From Paenibacillus abyssi (GTDB taxonomy: Bacteria > Bacillota > Bacilli > Paenibacillales > Paenibacillaceae), in NCBI RefSeq assembly GCF_014640295.1, contig NZ_BMGR01000013.1, positions 1-64,000 on the forward strand: a stretch of 64,000 bases of DNA, read 5' to 3'. The notes under the pieces were generated by a model. That model saw only the letters and a program-made list of their open reading frames with translations. It did not search any database and was not told where the DNA came from. The position numbers and the translations under genes were made by a program. Below, one piece after another: positions 25,284 through 34,307 of this stretch; the first letter of the stretch is position 1, and each line of letters opens with the position of its first letter.

Positions 25284-26810
25284 GTGTCGATGAAATGGCT
25301 GCCCTGCATGCTTGCCGGTTTGTTGATGATGATGCTGTTAAGCGGATGCAGCGGCTTCCTGACCGGCTCCGCCAATCCAGCTGGGGGACAGGGCCATGCG
25401 GTTAATGATAACGTAACCCTTTCTATTTTTGCAAACCTGCATACGGCACAAATCCCCAAGGATACGATCGAGCTGCTTCTGGAGGAAAAAACGGGCGTGA
25501 AGCTGGATATACAGTGGATTCCCAATGACAGCTACGATGAAAAGGTGAACGCTTCGATTGCGACGGGAACGCTGCCTCAAGCGATGTATTTGAAGAATGC
25601 CGCGTCATTGCCCGCGTACAAGGACAAGATCCGCAGCGGCATGTTTTGGGAGATTGGACCGTATCTTCATGAATTTCCTAGCCTGAGCGGACTCAAGCCG
25701 GAGGTGATGAATAACATTTCGGTTGACGGCAAACTTTACGGCCTGTATCAAGAGCGCGCCTTATCCAGGCAAGGGCTGATCTACCGCAAGGATTGGGCGG
25801 ATAAGCTGAGCCTGTCCGCGCCTGAAACGCTGGATGAGCTGTATGAAATGTTGAAAGCGTTCACCGAGAACGATCCGGACGGGAACGGCATCCGGGATAC
25901 AATCGGCTTAGCCGACAGGAGTGATCTGATCTACGGCGCTTTCAAGACGGTCAGCTCCTATTTCGGCACCCCGAACGGGTGGGGTTTTATGGATGGTGCG
26001 CTGCTGCCGGAGTTTATGTTCCCGGAATATATCCACACGATGGCCTTCTTCCGGCGGCTGCATGAGGAGGGGCTGATCAACCGCAACTTCCCGGTAACCG
26101 GCAAGGCGGATCAGCAGGACCTTCTCATCAACGGCAAAGCGGGGATGTATATCGGTGCGATGGGAGACATTATTTCGCTGGAAGCGAAATTGAAGACGAA
26201 CAATCCCACCGCCTCTCTCGATGTGCATAACCGGGTTCATGGGCCGAAAGGCTACGGAGTATGGGCCGCACAAGGTTACGGCACAGTGGTACTGTTTCCC
26301 AAATCGGCCGTCCGTACCGAAGAAGAATTGAAGAAGGTACTCTCCTTCTTCGACCAATTAATGAGCCCGGAGGTTGCCAATCTCATATATTGGGGTGTGG
26401 AAGGCAAACATTATGAGATCGAGAACGGGATGGCGATTCCTTCGGGCGACCAGAAGCTGACCGATCGCGATGTTAAGCCTTACCAGGCGCTGTTGATCGG
26501 TGGTCCGAGTACAATCGGCGGCATGCTGCAGCCGAAATTCTCGCTTCCCGCCAAGGAAAAAGCCGAGAAGCTGACGCTGGATAATGAATCGATGCTGATC
26601 AACGACCCGGCTGCGCCCCTTGACTCGGCAACGTTCAACGAACGGGGCGTCAGGCTGTATGAGAGGATTATGGATGCCACCTATCTGTTTATGCTGGGCA
26701 TGATAGACGAGGACGGATTTCAGGCGGAGGTAGACAGGTGGCTGCAGGAGGGCGGGCAGCAGATCATTGATGAATATAATGTTTCCTACAACAAAGGTAT
26801 CGCAGGGTGA
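25284..26810 (+). CDS. Sugar ABC transporter substrate-binding lipoprotein (copy 1)
   Basis: 508-aa extracellular binding protein of the CUT1 / YtcQ-LplA group for oligosaccharides. Signal peptide with lipobox LLSGCS. Conserved DPDGNGIRDTIGLADRSDL and PNGWGF blocks, and calcium-loop-like DxDGNG near residue 200. GTG start after GAGAGGGAG with 8-base spacing. It is closely similar over its whole length to the next gene, so the pair arose by duplication. Likely captures pectin or rhamnogalacturonan fragments. Confidence 0.9.
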   Translation: MSMKWLPCMLAGLLMMMLLSGCSGFLTGSANPAGGQGHAVNDNVTLSIFANLHTAQIPKDTIELLLEEKTGVKLDIQWIPNDSYDEKVNASIATGTLPQAMYLKNAASLPAYKDKIRSGMFWEIGPYLHEFPSLSGLKPEVMNNISVDGKLYGLYQERALSRQGLIYRKDWADKLSLSAPETLDELYEMLKAFTENDPDGNGIRDTIGLADRSDLIYGAFKTVSSYFGTPNGWGFMDGALLPEFMFPEYIHTMAFFRRLHEEGLINRNFPVTGKADQQDLLINGKAGMYIGAMGDIISLEAKLKTNNPTASLDVHNRVHGPKGYGVWAAQGYGTVVLFPKSAVRTEEELKKVLSFFDQLMSPEVANLIYWGVEGKHYEIENGMAIPSGDQKLTDRDVKPYQALLIGGPSTIGGMLQPKFSLPAKEKAEKLTLDNESMLINDPAAPLDSATFNERGVRLYERIMDATYLFMLGMIDEDGFQAEVDRWLQEGGQQIIDEYNVSYNKGIAG

Positions 26811-26855
26811 GAGTCCCGGGGGCGGTATCTTTTTTTATGTTCTGCCGGTGGCAGC

Positions 26856-26874
26856 GATAATCATTAGATCAGAT
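26856..26874 (+). promoter_or_regulatory. Shared regulon motif, copy 3 (between the two SBP genes)
   Basis: GATAATCATTAGATCAGAT, followed about 56 bp later by the inverted ATGATTAT (26913-26920) and then TATAAT (26942-26947). It gives the second binding-protein gene its own regulated promoter. Confidence 0.6.
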
Positions 26875-26887
26875 TGGGGATTTTTTT

Positions 26888-26901
26888 GGAAAGCGCATTC
26901 A
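26888..26901 (+). promoter_or_regulatory. Possible cre (CcpA) site before SBP2
   Basis: GGAAAGCGCATTCA differs from the catabolite-response consensus TGNNARCGNWWWCA at one base. It lies between the regulon motif and the -10 box. Confidence 0.45.
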
Positions 26902-26989
26902 TTTCGAATCACATGATTATTTACGTACCTAGTACCCCGGATATAATCTGAACTTGCCAAACCAATCCACTTTAAACGGAGGTCTGAAC

Positions 26990-28552
26990 ATGAAAAAGAC
27001 AAAAGCCAGTATGCTGCTGGCCGTAGTAACCGCCTTTACGTTATTAGCAGGATGTGCCGGCAATAACGCCGGGAATAATGCCGGGGGGGCGAGCGATTCT
27101 GCGGCTGCGGGTAATGCATCCGGCACGGTGAATCAAGCGGAGGCGCCGCAAGAGCCGGTCAAGATTTCAATTATGGCTAATCTGCATACGCCGGAGGTTC
27201 CGAACGACAAGGTTGAAAGGCTGCTTGAAGAGGCTACCAATACCGAGCTGGAGTTTCAATGGGTGCCTGACGGCACTTATGACGAGAAAATGAATGCTTC
27301 CTTCGCGACCGGCACACTGCCCCATGCGGTATACATTAAAAACCAGACCTCCCTTATCATGATGCGTGACGCAATCCGCAACGGGCAGTTCTGGGAGATA
27401 GGACCGCTGCTTGCTGACTATCCGAATCTTGCGGCCCTGAATGCGGATGTCCTCCGAAATACGTCCGTAGAAGGCAAAATCTACGGGCTCTATCAGGAAC
27501 GCCCGCTTTCACGTCAGGGTTTGATCTTCCGGAAGGACTGGGCCGACAAGCTGGGACTGTCCGCACCGACGACTACCGATGAATTTTATGCTATGTTGAA
27601 GGCGTTCAAAGACGGAGATCCGGACGGCAATGGCGCCAATGACACGATCGGATTGACGGACCGGAGCGATCTTGTATATGGGGCGTTCAAGACGGTAGGC
27701 TCCTGGTTCGGCACGCCGAACGGCTGGGGTGAGCTGGACGGCAAGCTTGCGCCTGAATTCATGTTCCCGCAGTATATGGAAACCATGAAATTTTTCAAAA
27801 AGCTTCATGAGGAGGGTTTAATTAACCAGGACTTCCCGGTAACAAGCAAGACGGATCAGCAGAACCTGCTGATTACAGGCCGTGCAGGTGCTTATGTCGG
27901 ATCCATGGGTGACGTGGTATCGCTGGATAAGAGCATTACGGAAGTGAATCCCGACGCCTTGCTCGATGTTCAGAACCAAATCGCAGGTCCTGACGGCAGC
28001 TTCGGTGTCTGGGCGATCCCGGGTTACGGATCGGTTGTTCTTTTCCCGAAATCCGCAGTAAAAAGTGAAGAAGAGTTGAAATCTATCCTTGCTTTTTATG
28101 ACCGATTGATGAGCCCTGAGCTCGCCAATCTGATTTATTGGGGGGTAGAAGGGGAGCATTATACGATGGAGGAAGGCAAAGTCGTTCCGATCGAGGACAC
28201 GAAAGTTACGGACCGTGAAGTGAAGCCGTACCAAGCGCTGCAAATCGGAGGACCGCTAACGATTCAAGGTTTTCAGGAAGCCAAGCATGTGCTGCCATCC
28301 AAACAGAAAGCGGAAGAGCTGACTGTCAACAACAACGATTATTTGATCCATGATCCTACCGCTGCTCTGGATTCCGCCACCTACACGCAGGATGGTGTAC
28401 GCCTGCAAGAGTTAATCAAGGACGCCACCTACAACTTTATGCTTGGTAACCTCGACGAAGCTGGGTTCAACCAGGCTGTTGACAACTGGCTGAAGCAGGG
28501 CGGACAGAAGATTATCGATGAATTTAACGCATCGCATGCCCAGTCGCAATAA
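26990..28552 (+). CDS. Sugar ABC transporter substrate-binding lipoprotein (copy 2)
   Basis: 520-aa paralogue of the preceding gene. Lipobox LLAGC, then a low-complexity Asn/Gly/Ala linker (about residues 21-50) and the same binding-protein fold with DPDGNGANDTIGLTDRSDL and PNGWGELDG. ATG after ACGGAGG. It has its own promoter region and lies directly before the two permease genes, so it is the more likely main partner. The upstream paralogue may broaden specificity. Confidence 0.92.
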   Translation: MKKTKASMLLAVVTAFTLLAGCAGNNAGNNAGGASDSAAAGNASGTVNQAEAPQEPVKISIMANLHTPEVPNDKVERLLEEATNTELEFQWVPDGTYDEKMNASFATGTLPHAVYIKNQTSLIMMRDAIRNGQFWEIGPLLADYPNLAALNADVLRNTSVEGKIYGLYQERPLSRQGLIFRKDWADKLGLSAPTTTDEFYAMLKAFKDGDPDGNGANDTIGLTDRSDLVYGAFKTVGSWFGTPNGWGELDGKLAPEFMFPQYMETMKFFKKLHEEGLINQDFPVTSKTDQQNLLITGRAGAYVGSMGDVVSLDKSITEVNPDALLDVQNQIAGPDGSFGVWAIPGYGSVVLFPKSAVKSEEELKSILAFYDRLMSPELANLIYWGVEGEHYTMEEGKVVPIEDTKVTDREVKPYQALQIGGPLTIQGFQEAKHVLPSKQKAEELTVNNNDYLIHDPTAALDSATYTQDGVRLQELIKDATYNFMLGNLDEAGFNQAVDNWLKQGGQKIIDEFNASHAQSQ

Positions 28553-28634
28553 TAGATGAATTGCCGGAGGCTGCTGCAGGATCGCTACACGCACAGCCTC
28601 CGCCATCTTTGCCTAAGGAAAGGAAGTAGGAACC

Positions 28635-29588
28635 ATGAGCAATGCAGCCATTGGGAATAAGACGGTCACCAGGCAGAAGCAGACTTCAGGACTGATGAGG
28701 AGGATCATCAAGAATAAAGCCATCTATCTCATGATACTTCCCGGCTTTGTGTACTTCCTGATCTTCAAGTATATCCCGATGTCGGGGCTGATCATTGCCT
28801 TCCAGGACTATCAGCCGTACCTGGGCATAGCAAACAGCGAATGGGTGGGGATGAAACATTTCAAACGTCTCTTTACCGAGCCTATGTTTTTTACCATTCT
28901 GCGCAATACGCTGGTCCTGTTTGCGATAAATCTGCTCTTTTATTTTCCGGTTCCCATCATTCTCGCCCTCATGTTGAATGAGGTTCGCCGCGCCTTTTTT
29001 AAGCGGTTCGTGCAGACAGTCATCTATATCCCGCATTTCATGTCCTGGGTAATTATCGTATCCATTTCCTTCGTCATGCTGTCGATGGACCGGGGCATCA
29101 TCAACGAGCTGATCGCGATGCTCGGGCTGGAGAAGATCAATTTCCTGATGAGCAATGAATGGTTTCGCCCGATGTATCTCCTGCAGGTGATCTGGCGCGA
29201 AGCCGGTTGGGGTACGATTATTTATTTGGCTGCGATGGCCGCAATCGATCCCGGATTATATGAGGCGTCACGGATAGACGGTGCAAACCGATTCAGGCAA
29301 ATGTGGCATATCACACTCCCTTCGATTCGGAGTGTCATCATCGTGCTGCTGATTCTGAAAATCGGGGATGTGCTGGAGCTAGGTTTTGAACATATTTATC
29401 TCCTCTTAAACTCCATGAACAGGGAAGTGGCGGAGATATTCGATACGTATGTCTACACGGCCGGCCTCAGGCAGGGGCAATTCAGCTTCAGCACGGCCGT
29501 TGGCTTCTTTAAATCGATCGTTGGATTGATTCTGGTTATGTTCGCCAATTGGCTGGCGAAGAAGATCGGGGAAGAGGGTATTTACTAA
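28635..29588 (+). CDS. ABC transporter permease, CUT1 type (LplB-like)
   Basis: 317-aa inner-membrane permease with six predicted helices. The EAA loop reads EAGWGTIIYLAAMAAIDPGLYEASRIDGANRFRQMWHI, the coupling site for the ATPase. It starts after AGGAAGTAGG and is followed 21 bp later by the second permease. No ATPase gene is present in the locus. Bacillales CUT1 systems commonly share an MsmX-type ATPase encoded elsewhere. Confidence 0.94.
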   Translation: MSNAAIGNKTVTRQKQTSGLMRRIIKNKAIYLMILPGFVYFLIFKYIPMSGLIIAFQDYQPYLGIANSEWVGMKHFKRLFTEPMFFTILRNTLVLFAINLLFYFPVPIILALMLNEVRRAFFKRFVQTVIYIPHFMSWVIIVSISFVMLSMDRGIINELIAMLGLEKINFLMSNEWFRPMYLLQVIWREAGWGTIIYLAAMAAIDPGLYEASRIDGANRFRQMWHITLPSIRSVIIVLLILKIGDVLELGFEHIYLLLNSMNREVAEIFDTYVYTAGLRQGQFSFSTAVGFFKSIVGLILVMFANWLAKKIGEEGIY

Positions 29589-29609
29589 CATCCAAAGGTG
29601 GCGTTATCA

Positions 29610-30488
29610 ATGGTTCGAGATCGATCATGGGCGAGCCGGTTGTTTGACGGGCTTAACTATTCCACACTGTTTATTATTGCTTTGGCAACAATTCTGCCCT
29701 TCATCCATGTCGTTGCCGGCTCCTTTACAACGGTCGCCGAGCTTGCACAGAAGCAGTTCGTGCTGATCCCGACCGTATGGTCCCTGGACGCTTACCGGTA
29801 TATTTTCTCAACGAACACCGTATTCAAGTCACTCCTCGTTTCCACCGGAGTTACGCTTGCAGGCACGCTATTCAGCATGCTCTTGACTTCTCTGATGGCT
29901 TACGGGCTTTCGCGCAAGGATCTTGACGGCCGCAACATTATCATGTTTATGGTGCTCTTCACGATGCTGTTCAGCGGCGGGATGATTCCTACCTTCCTGG
30001 TCGTGAAAGAGATGGGGCTGATCGACAGCTATGCGGCACTCATCGTGCCGACTGCCATCAGCGCCTTCAATCTTATTATCATGCGAAACTTCTTTCAGAA
30101 TCTGCCGGATGGCCTCGAAGAATCGGCCAAGATCGACGGGTGCGGGGATTGGGGGATTCTGTTCCGTATCGTCATTCCGCTGTCGATGCCGGCCATTGCG
30201 ACAATATCTCTATTCTATGCAGTCACCTACTGGAATACTTATTTTCAAGCCATCCTTTACTTGAACGATGCGAATAAATGGCCGGTGCAGGTGATCCTGC
30301 GGCAGATCGTCATTCTGGCAAGCGGGCTTGCCGCCGATACCTCCGGCATGGAGGATTTCGTCCGGCCTCCGGAGCAGACAGTGAAGATGGCGGTCATTGT
30401 CGTAGCGACACTTCCGATCCTGCTTGTCTATCCTTTCCTGCAAAAGCACTTCGCCAAAGGCGCGCTTCTCGGCTCAATTAAAGGATAA
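29610..30488 (+). CDS. ABC transporter permease, CUT1 type (LplC/YtcP-like)
   Basis: 292-aa permease with six helices and the EAA loop GLEESAKIDGCGDWGILFRIVIPLSMPAIATI. The ATG at 29610 follows AAAGGTGG at eight bases. An in-frame GTG at 29598 overlaps that site. It ends in the KGALLGSIKG tail seen in this family. It forms the heterodimeric channel with the preceding gene. Confidence 0.94.
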   Translation: MVRDRSWASRLFDGLNYSTLFIIALATILPFIHVVAGSFTTVAELAQKQFVLIPTVWSLDAYRYIFSTNTVFKSLLVSTGVTLAGTLFSMLLTSLMAYGLSRKDLDGRNIIMFMVLFTMLFSGGMIPTFLVVKEMGLIDSYAALIVPTAISAFNLIIMRNFFQNLPDGLEESAKIDGCGDWGILFRIVIPLSMPAIATISLFYAVTYWNTYFQAILYLNDANKWPVQVILRQIVILASGLAADTSGMEDFVRPPEQTVKMAVIVVATLPILLVYPFLQKHFAKGALLGSIKG

Positions 30489-30516
30489 AAAACCGGCAGA
30501 AAGCGGGGACAATGAA

Positions 30517-31917
30517 ATGCAGCACATGCAAAAGCCTCAAACGCCTGTTATCGGAGGGAACTTCGCCGATCCCTCTATTATCCGAGTCGGCCGGGATTAT
30601 TATATGACCCATTCCTCCTATAAGCTCACTCCGGGCCTGCTGATCTGGCATTCGCGGGATTTACAGCAGTGGAAGCCGGTTAGCGCCGCATTGACCGCTT
30701 ATATCGGAGACGTATGGGCGCCCGACTTCGCCGAGCATAACGGCCAGTTCTATATCTATTTCCCGGCGGGGGGCACCAATTGGGTTGTATCCGCTCCAAG
30801 TCCTCTCGGGCCGTGGAGTCAGCCGGTCGACCTGGGTATCAAGGGCATTGATCCCGGGCATATAACTTCGCCGGATGGAAAGCGTTATTTGCATATGTCG
30901 GGAGGACTGTTCACAGAACTGGCTGATGACGGATTATCCGTCATCGGTGAACCCCGACATGTCTATGACGGCTGGCGGTATCCCGAGGATTGGGTGGTGG
31001 AAGCATACAGCTTGGAAGGGCCCAAGTTGACGTTCCATAACGGCTACTACTATTTGACCGTCGCAGTTGGAGGCACAGCAGGTCCTCCTACCAGCCACAT
31101 GGCCGTATCCTCAAGATCGCGGACCCCATGGGGGCCATGGGAGCATTCTCCGTACAATCCGATTGTTCATACGGAATCGGCGGATGAGCAATGGTGGTCC
31201 AAGGGGCACGGCTCATTGATCGAGACAGCTGAAGGGGAGTGGCTGATCGTGTATCACGCCTATTTGAACGGTTACCATACGCTGGGCAGACAGACGCTGA
31301 TGGAGCCCATCGAATGGACGGAAGACGGCTGGTTTTGTATCTCGGAGCGGGAGGTTCAGCTTCCTTCACAGCCGGAGAGCTTCAACGATTCCTTCGAAGA
31401 TTCTCTACTGGCGTTGTATTGGCAATGCGAAGGACACGAGCCGTCCGTTAGGTTCAGGCCAGAGGCTGGTAAGCTGACCGCAGATGTTGCAAGCGAACAG
31501 GGAACGGCTTCGCCCCTGCTGTTTATGCCTTGGCATGAGCGCTACGAGGCGGAAGTGGAAATTGATACGGCGGATGCCGCCGAGGGACGCCTGATGCTTT
31601 ATTACAACGATTCGGCTTTTTTCGGGATGGGGGTAAGCGCGGCAGGAGTGCGGCATTTTCGATCCTTCAAACGTTACGGCACCGTACCGTCAACAAGCGG
31701 AAAAGCGTTCATCCGCATACGCAACGACAAGCATACGGTGTCCTTTTATTACAGCTTCGGCGGACACTTGTGGCAGAAGTACGACAAGGTGATAGAAGCG
31801 TCAGGCTTTCACCATAATACGTTCGGCGGCTTTCTCAGCTTGAGAATCGCTTTGGATGCGGTGGGAGAGGGACAAGTTGCGTTTCGCAACTTTAAATACA
31901 AATCGCTGGAAGACTAA
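30517..31917 (+). CDS. GH43-family glycoside hydrolase
   Basis: 466-aa cytoplasmic five-bladed beta-propeller enzyme acting on arabinose- or xylose-type side groups. Asp18 (FADPS) is the general base, Asp112 (GIDPGH) the pKa modulator and Glu168 (EGPK) the likely acid. A C-terminal beta-sandwich domain (about 300-466) follows, as in GH43 enzymes with a DUF1349-like module. There is no signal peptide. ATG at 30517 after AGCGGGGA. The next in-frame ATG is nine bases on. It probably trims side chains of imported pectic oligosaccharides. Confidence 0.9.
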   Translation: MQHMQKPQTPVIGGNFADPSIIRVGRDYYMTHSSYKLTPGLLIWHSRDLQQWKPVSAALTAYIGDVWAPDFAEHNGQFYIYFPAGGTNWVVSAPSPLGPWSQPVDLGIKGIDPGHITSPDGKRYLHMSGGLFTELADDGLSVIGEPRHVYDGWRYPEDWVVEAYSLEGPKLTFHNGYYYLTVAVGGTAGPPTSHMAVSSRSRTPWGPWEHSPYNPIVHTESADEQWWSKGHGSLIETAEGEWLIVYHAYLNGYHTLGRQTLMEPIEWTEDGWFCISEREVQLPSQPESFNDSFEDSLLALYWQCEGHEPSVRFRPEAGKLTADVASEQGTASPLLFMPWHERYEAEVEIDTADAAEGRLMLYYNDSAFFGMGVSAAGVRHFRSFKRYGTVPSTSGKAFIRIRNDKHTVSFYYSFGGHLWQKYDKVIEASGFHHNTFGGFLSLRIALDAVGEGQVAFRNFKYKSLED

Positions 31918-31932
31918 GAGAGGTGCAGCGCA

Positions 31933-33048
31933 ATGAAGCGGCGTATAGAACAAATTCTGGCGGACAGGGATAGGGTGTTCGAAGGATTCTTCCCCTGGCT
32001 TGAGGAGCAGTATGACAGCGCGAGCGGAGGCTTCTTCTATGCAAGAAGCTCCAAGCAGTCCGGTGAATTTACGCCGGATATTGAATCTACGGCGCAAGCC
32101 TTCAATATTCTCGAACGCTGCGGCTTGCTGAAACGGCTCACTAGGGGAGGGAAGGAGGGCGCGGTGCGTTTCTTCCAATCCAGGCAGGATCCGGGTTCGG
32201 GTTACTTCTACGATAGCGATCCCAACATGCGTAAAGACGATGTCATGGTGGGCCGCGCGCTGGGATACAGTACCAATGCACTGCGGAAACTCGGTGCGGA
32301 GCCTTTGTATCCGCTGCCCAAGCAGAACGAATGGGCGCCCGCTTACATGGCTTCACCCGGGCTGTACGGCCAGTGGCTGCGTTCCATCAGCCTCGTGAAC
32401 AGCTGGAGAGGCTGTGATCGGCTGTGCAACTCGGCACCGTACATCAGCGTACTGAATACCGCCGAGAGAGAACCCTATTTGCAGGAAGCTTTCCGTTATT
32501 TTGGAGAGCTCCAGCATCCGGACAGCGGGCTGTGGGGCCAGGGAAGCCCTTATGTGCAGGTATCCGGAACCTTCAAGCTGCTGACCTTCTACAACCGGTT
32601 CAACAGGCCGCTGCCGAGGGCGCGCGAGATATACCGTTCACTACTGAATATTTTGCGGCGTGAAGAGGCGGTCGACATGTGTTACATCCGTAACCCGATC
32701 AGCTTATTGACCGCAATGAAGATCAGCATTCCCGGGGAAGATCTCGCCGAAATCGCCGAGATCTCATTACGCAATATGGAGAAGCTGAAACGGGCGGACG
32801 GCGGTTATTCACGGGAGATCGAAGGGTCCCCCCCTGCTCCCAATGTGGCGCAGGTGAAGAATGGCGAGTACTATCCGGATATGCCGGCCGCAGTTCCTCT
32901 AGGCAAAGGAGAGTTGGAGGGCGATATGAATGCGGGTACGCAGGCCATTCTGATCCGTTACACCCTTCGGGAACTGGCAGGGCTTCCGATTCGTCACCTG
33001 CCGATCCCGGATTCCCTGTTCGCCGACGTAACGGGCAAACCGGAATGA
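31933..33048 (+). CDS. Unrecognised protein with alpha/alpha-toroid features
   Basis: 371-aa soluble protein without signal peptide. Repeated helix pairs separated by Gly-rich turns (YDSASGGFFYAR, QDPGSGYFYDSDP, QHPDSGLWGQGSPY, RADGGYSREIEG) recall the (alpha/alpha)6 barrels of terpene cyclases and of many sugar-processing enzymes. The Asp-x-Gly-x-Trp/Phe turns and several conserved-looking Arg, Trp and Asp residues would suit a sugar cleft. It lies 15 bp after GH43 and overlaps the MFS gene by four bases, so a role in the same pathway (hydrolase, lyase or isomerase) is likely but unproven. Confidence 0.6.
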   Translation: MKRRIEQILADRDRVFEGFFPWLEEQYDSASGGFFYARSSKQSGEFTPDIESTAQAFNILERCGLLKRLTRGGKEGAVRFFQSRQDPGSGYFYDSDPNMRKDDVMVGRALGYSTNALRKLGAEPLYPLPKQNEWAPAYMASPGLYGQWLRSISLVNSWRGCDRLCNSAPYISVLNTAEREPYLQEAFRYFGELQHPDSGLWGQGSPYVQVSGTFKLLTFYNRFNRPLPRAREIYRSLLNILRREEAVDMCYIRNPISLLTAMKISIPGEDLAEIAEISLRNMEKLKRADGGYSREIEGSPPAPNVAQVKNGEYYPDMPAAVPLGKGELEGDMNAGTQAILIRYTLRELAGLPIRHLPIPDSLFADVTGKPE

Positions 33049-34307
33049 GCGGAGAGAGCGGGGAGGCGGGCAGAAACGGCGGAGGCTTCTCCGGAGAAGT
33101 CCGCGTCAGCTTGCTGAATCACGGAATCTATCAATTCGGTAACGCGCTCGCGGTGGTTCTGGTCCATTTGTATTTGTGGCGGTTGACGAACGATATGTGG
33201 GTGAACGGCGCTTTCAACCTAATTACGCTGCTGGCCGCGCCGCTTGCATCCGTCTATATCGGTAAAATTGCGAAGCTGAAGGATCGGCTGCTCGCTTACC
33301 GGCTCGGCATTTATATGACGGCGCTGTTCTATTGCGCCATTCTGCTCGCCGGGGAACGAATGGTGGATTACTATGTATGGTTTGCGCTGCTCAAGGGCAT
33401 TTCCGCCGCGTTTTACTGGCTTGGCCATTTCACGATGATTACGGATTTAACCGATGATGACAACCGGCACCGGTATTTGGGGCTTAATCTCATCATTACG
33501 AACTTAGCGATGTTGGCCGGACCCGCAGCAGCAGGCTTAATCGTGGGTAACTCGGACGGCTTCCGCGGCTACACCTGCGTGTTCATGCTCGCTTTTGCCA
33601 TGTTCGCTTATGCCTCCTTCAACAGCTTGAAGATGAAGAAGAATTCTTCGCATCACAAAACCTATTACTTGAAGTATACGATACTGATGATCCGTAAATA
33701 TCCGGTATATGGCCGGTCACTGGCCGGTTGGTTTCTGTTCGGCCTGCCTCAGGGCGTGCTTGCCTATATTCCGGCGATCCTGTTGTACCAGGCGGTGCCG
33801 AAGGAATCCTTCGTCAACTACATGAATGTCTTGTTCCTGTCCGTTACGATTCTCTCCGGTTACTTGCTAGCAAAGCGTGGCAGAGTGGAGCGGAATTCGT
33901 TCTACCTGAAGGTGTCGGCATGGGGCTTTATCGTCGGTGCCGCAGTGCTTTTCTTCGGGATCTCCCTTTGGTCGGTTATCTTGTTTATGTTGTTGTTCTC
34001 CTTCATGAAACCGATTCAGAACAATGCGTACACGTCATATTATTACAAGCTTAGCGGGGAATTGCCGCTCAGGGAGCACTTCAAGGTAGAAGCTGTCGTA
34101 TTGCGGGAAGTCTTCACCAATGCGGGCAGAGCGGCGGGCGTTGCCCTTCTCATGCTGGCGCCCGGCCAGATGGAGACGGGTTCGCTATCCTGGGTGCTGA
34201 TGCTCGCAGCGGTTCTCCAGCTGGTCATCGGCCGGCTTGCTGCATCTTCTGCTCCTGCAAAGACATCTGATAATGAGAGGAGATTATTTACCTATGGGCC
34301 CAAATGA
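33045..34307 (+). CDS. MFS-type transporter
   Basis: 420-aa protein with about twelve hydrophobic helices and the basic central loop KMKKNSSHHKTYYLKY, typical of major facilitator carriers. The usual A-motif after helix 2 reads GKIAKLKDRLLAYR, a loose match. It overlaps the preceding gene by ATGA and the next gene by 14 bases, so it is tightly coupled in the pectin operon. It may export or import mono- or disaccharide products. Direction and substrate unknown. Confidence 0.8.
   Translation: MSGESGEAGRNGGGFSGEVRVSLLNHGIYQFGNALAVVLVHLYLWRLTNDMWVNGAFNLITLLAAPLASVYIGKIAKLKDRLLAYRLGIYMTALFYCAILLAGERMVDYYVWFALLKGISAAFYWLGHFTMITDLTDDDNRHRYLGLNLIITNLAMLAGPAAAGLIVGNSDGFRGYTCVFMLAFAMFAYASFNSLKMKKNSSHHKTYYLKYTILMIRKYPVYGRSLAGWFLFGLPQGVLAYIPAILLYQAVPKESFVNYMNVLFLSVTILSGYLLAKRGRVERNSFYLKVSAWGFIVGAAVLFFGISLWSVILFMLLFSFMKPIQNNAYTSYYYKLSGELPLREHFKVEAVVLREVFTNAGRAAGVALLMLAPGQMETGSLSWVLMLAAVLQLVIGRLAASSAPAKTSDNERRLFTYGPK

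Noticed and set aside
26811-26850. Terminator between SBP1 and SBP2
   Set aside because: There is a T-run after GGCGGTATC, but the upstream sequence does not pair with it, so no terminator was called.
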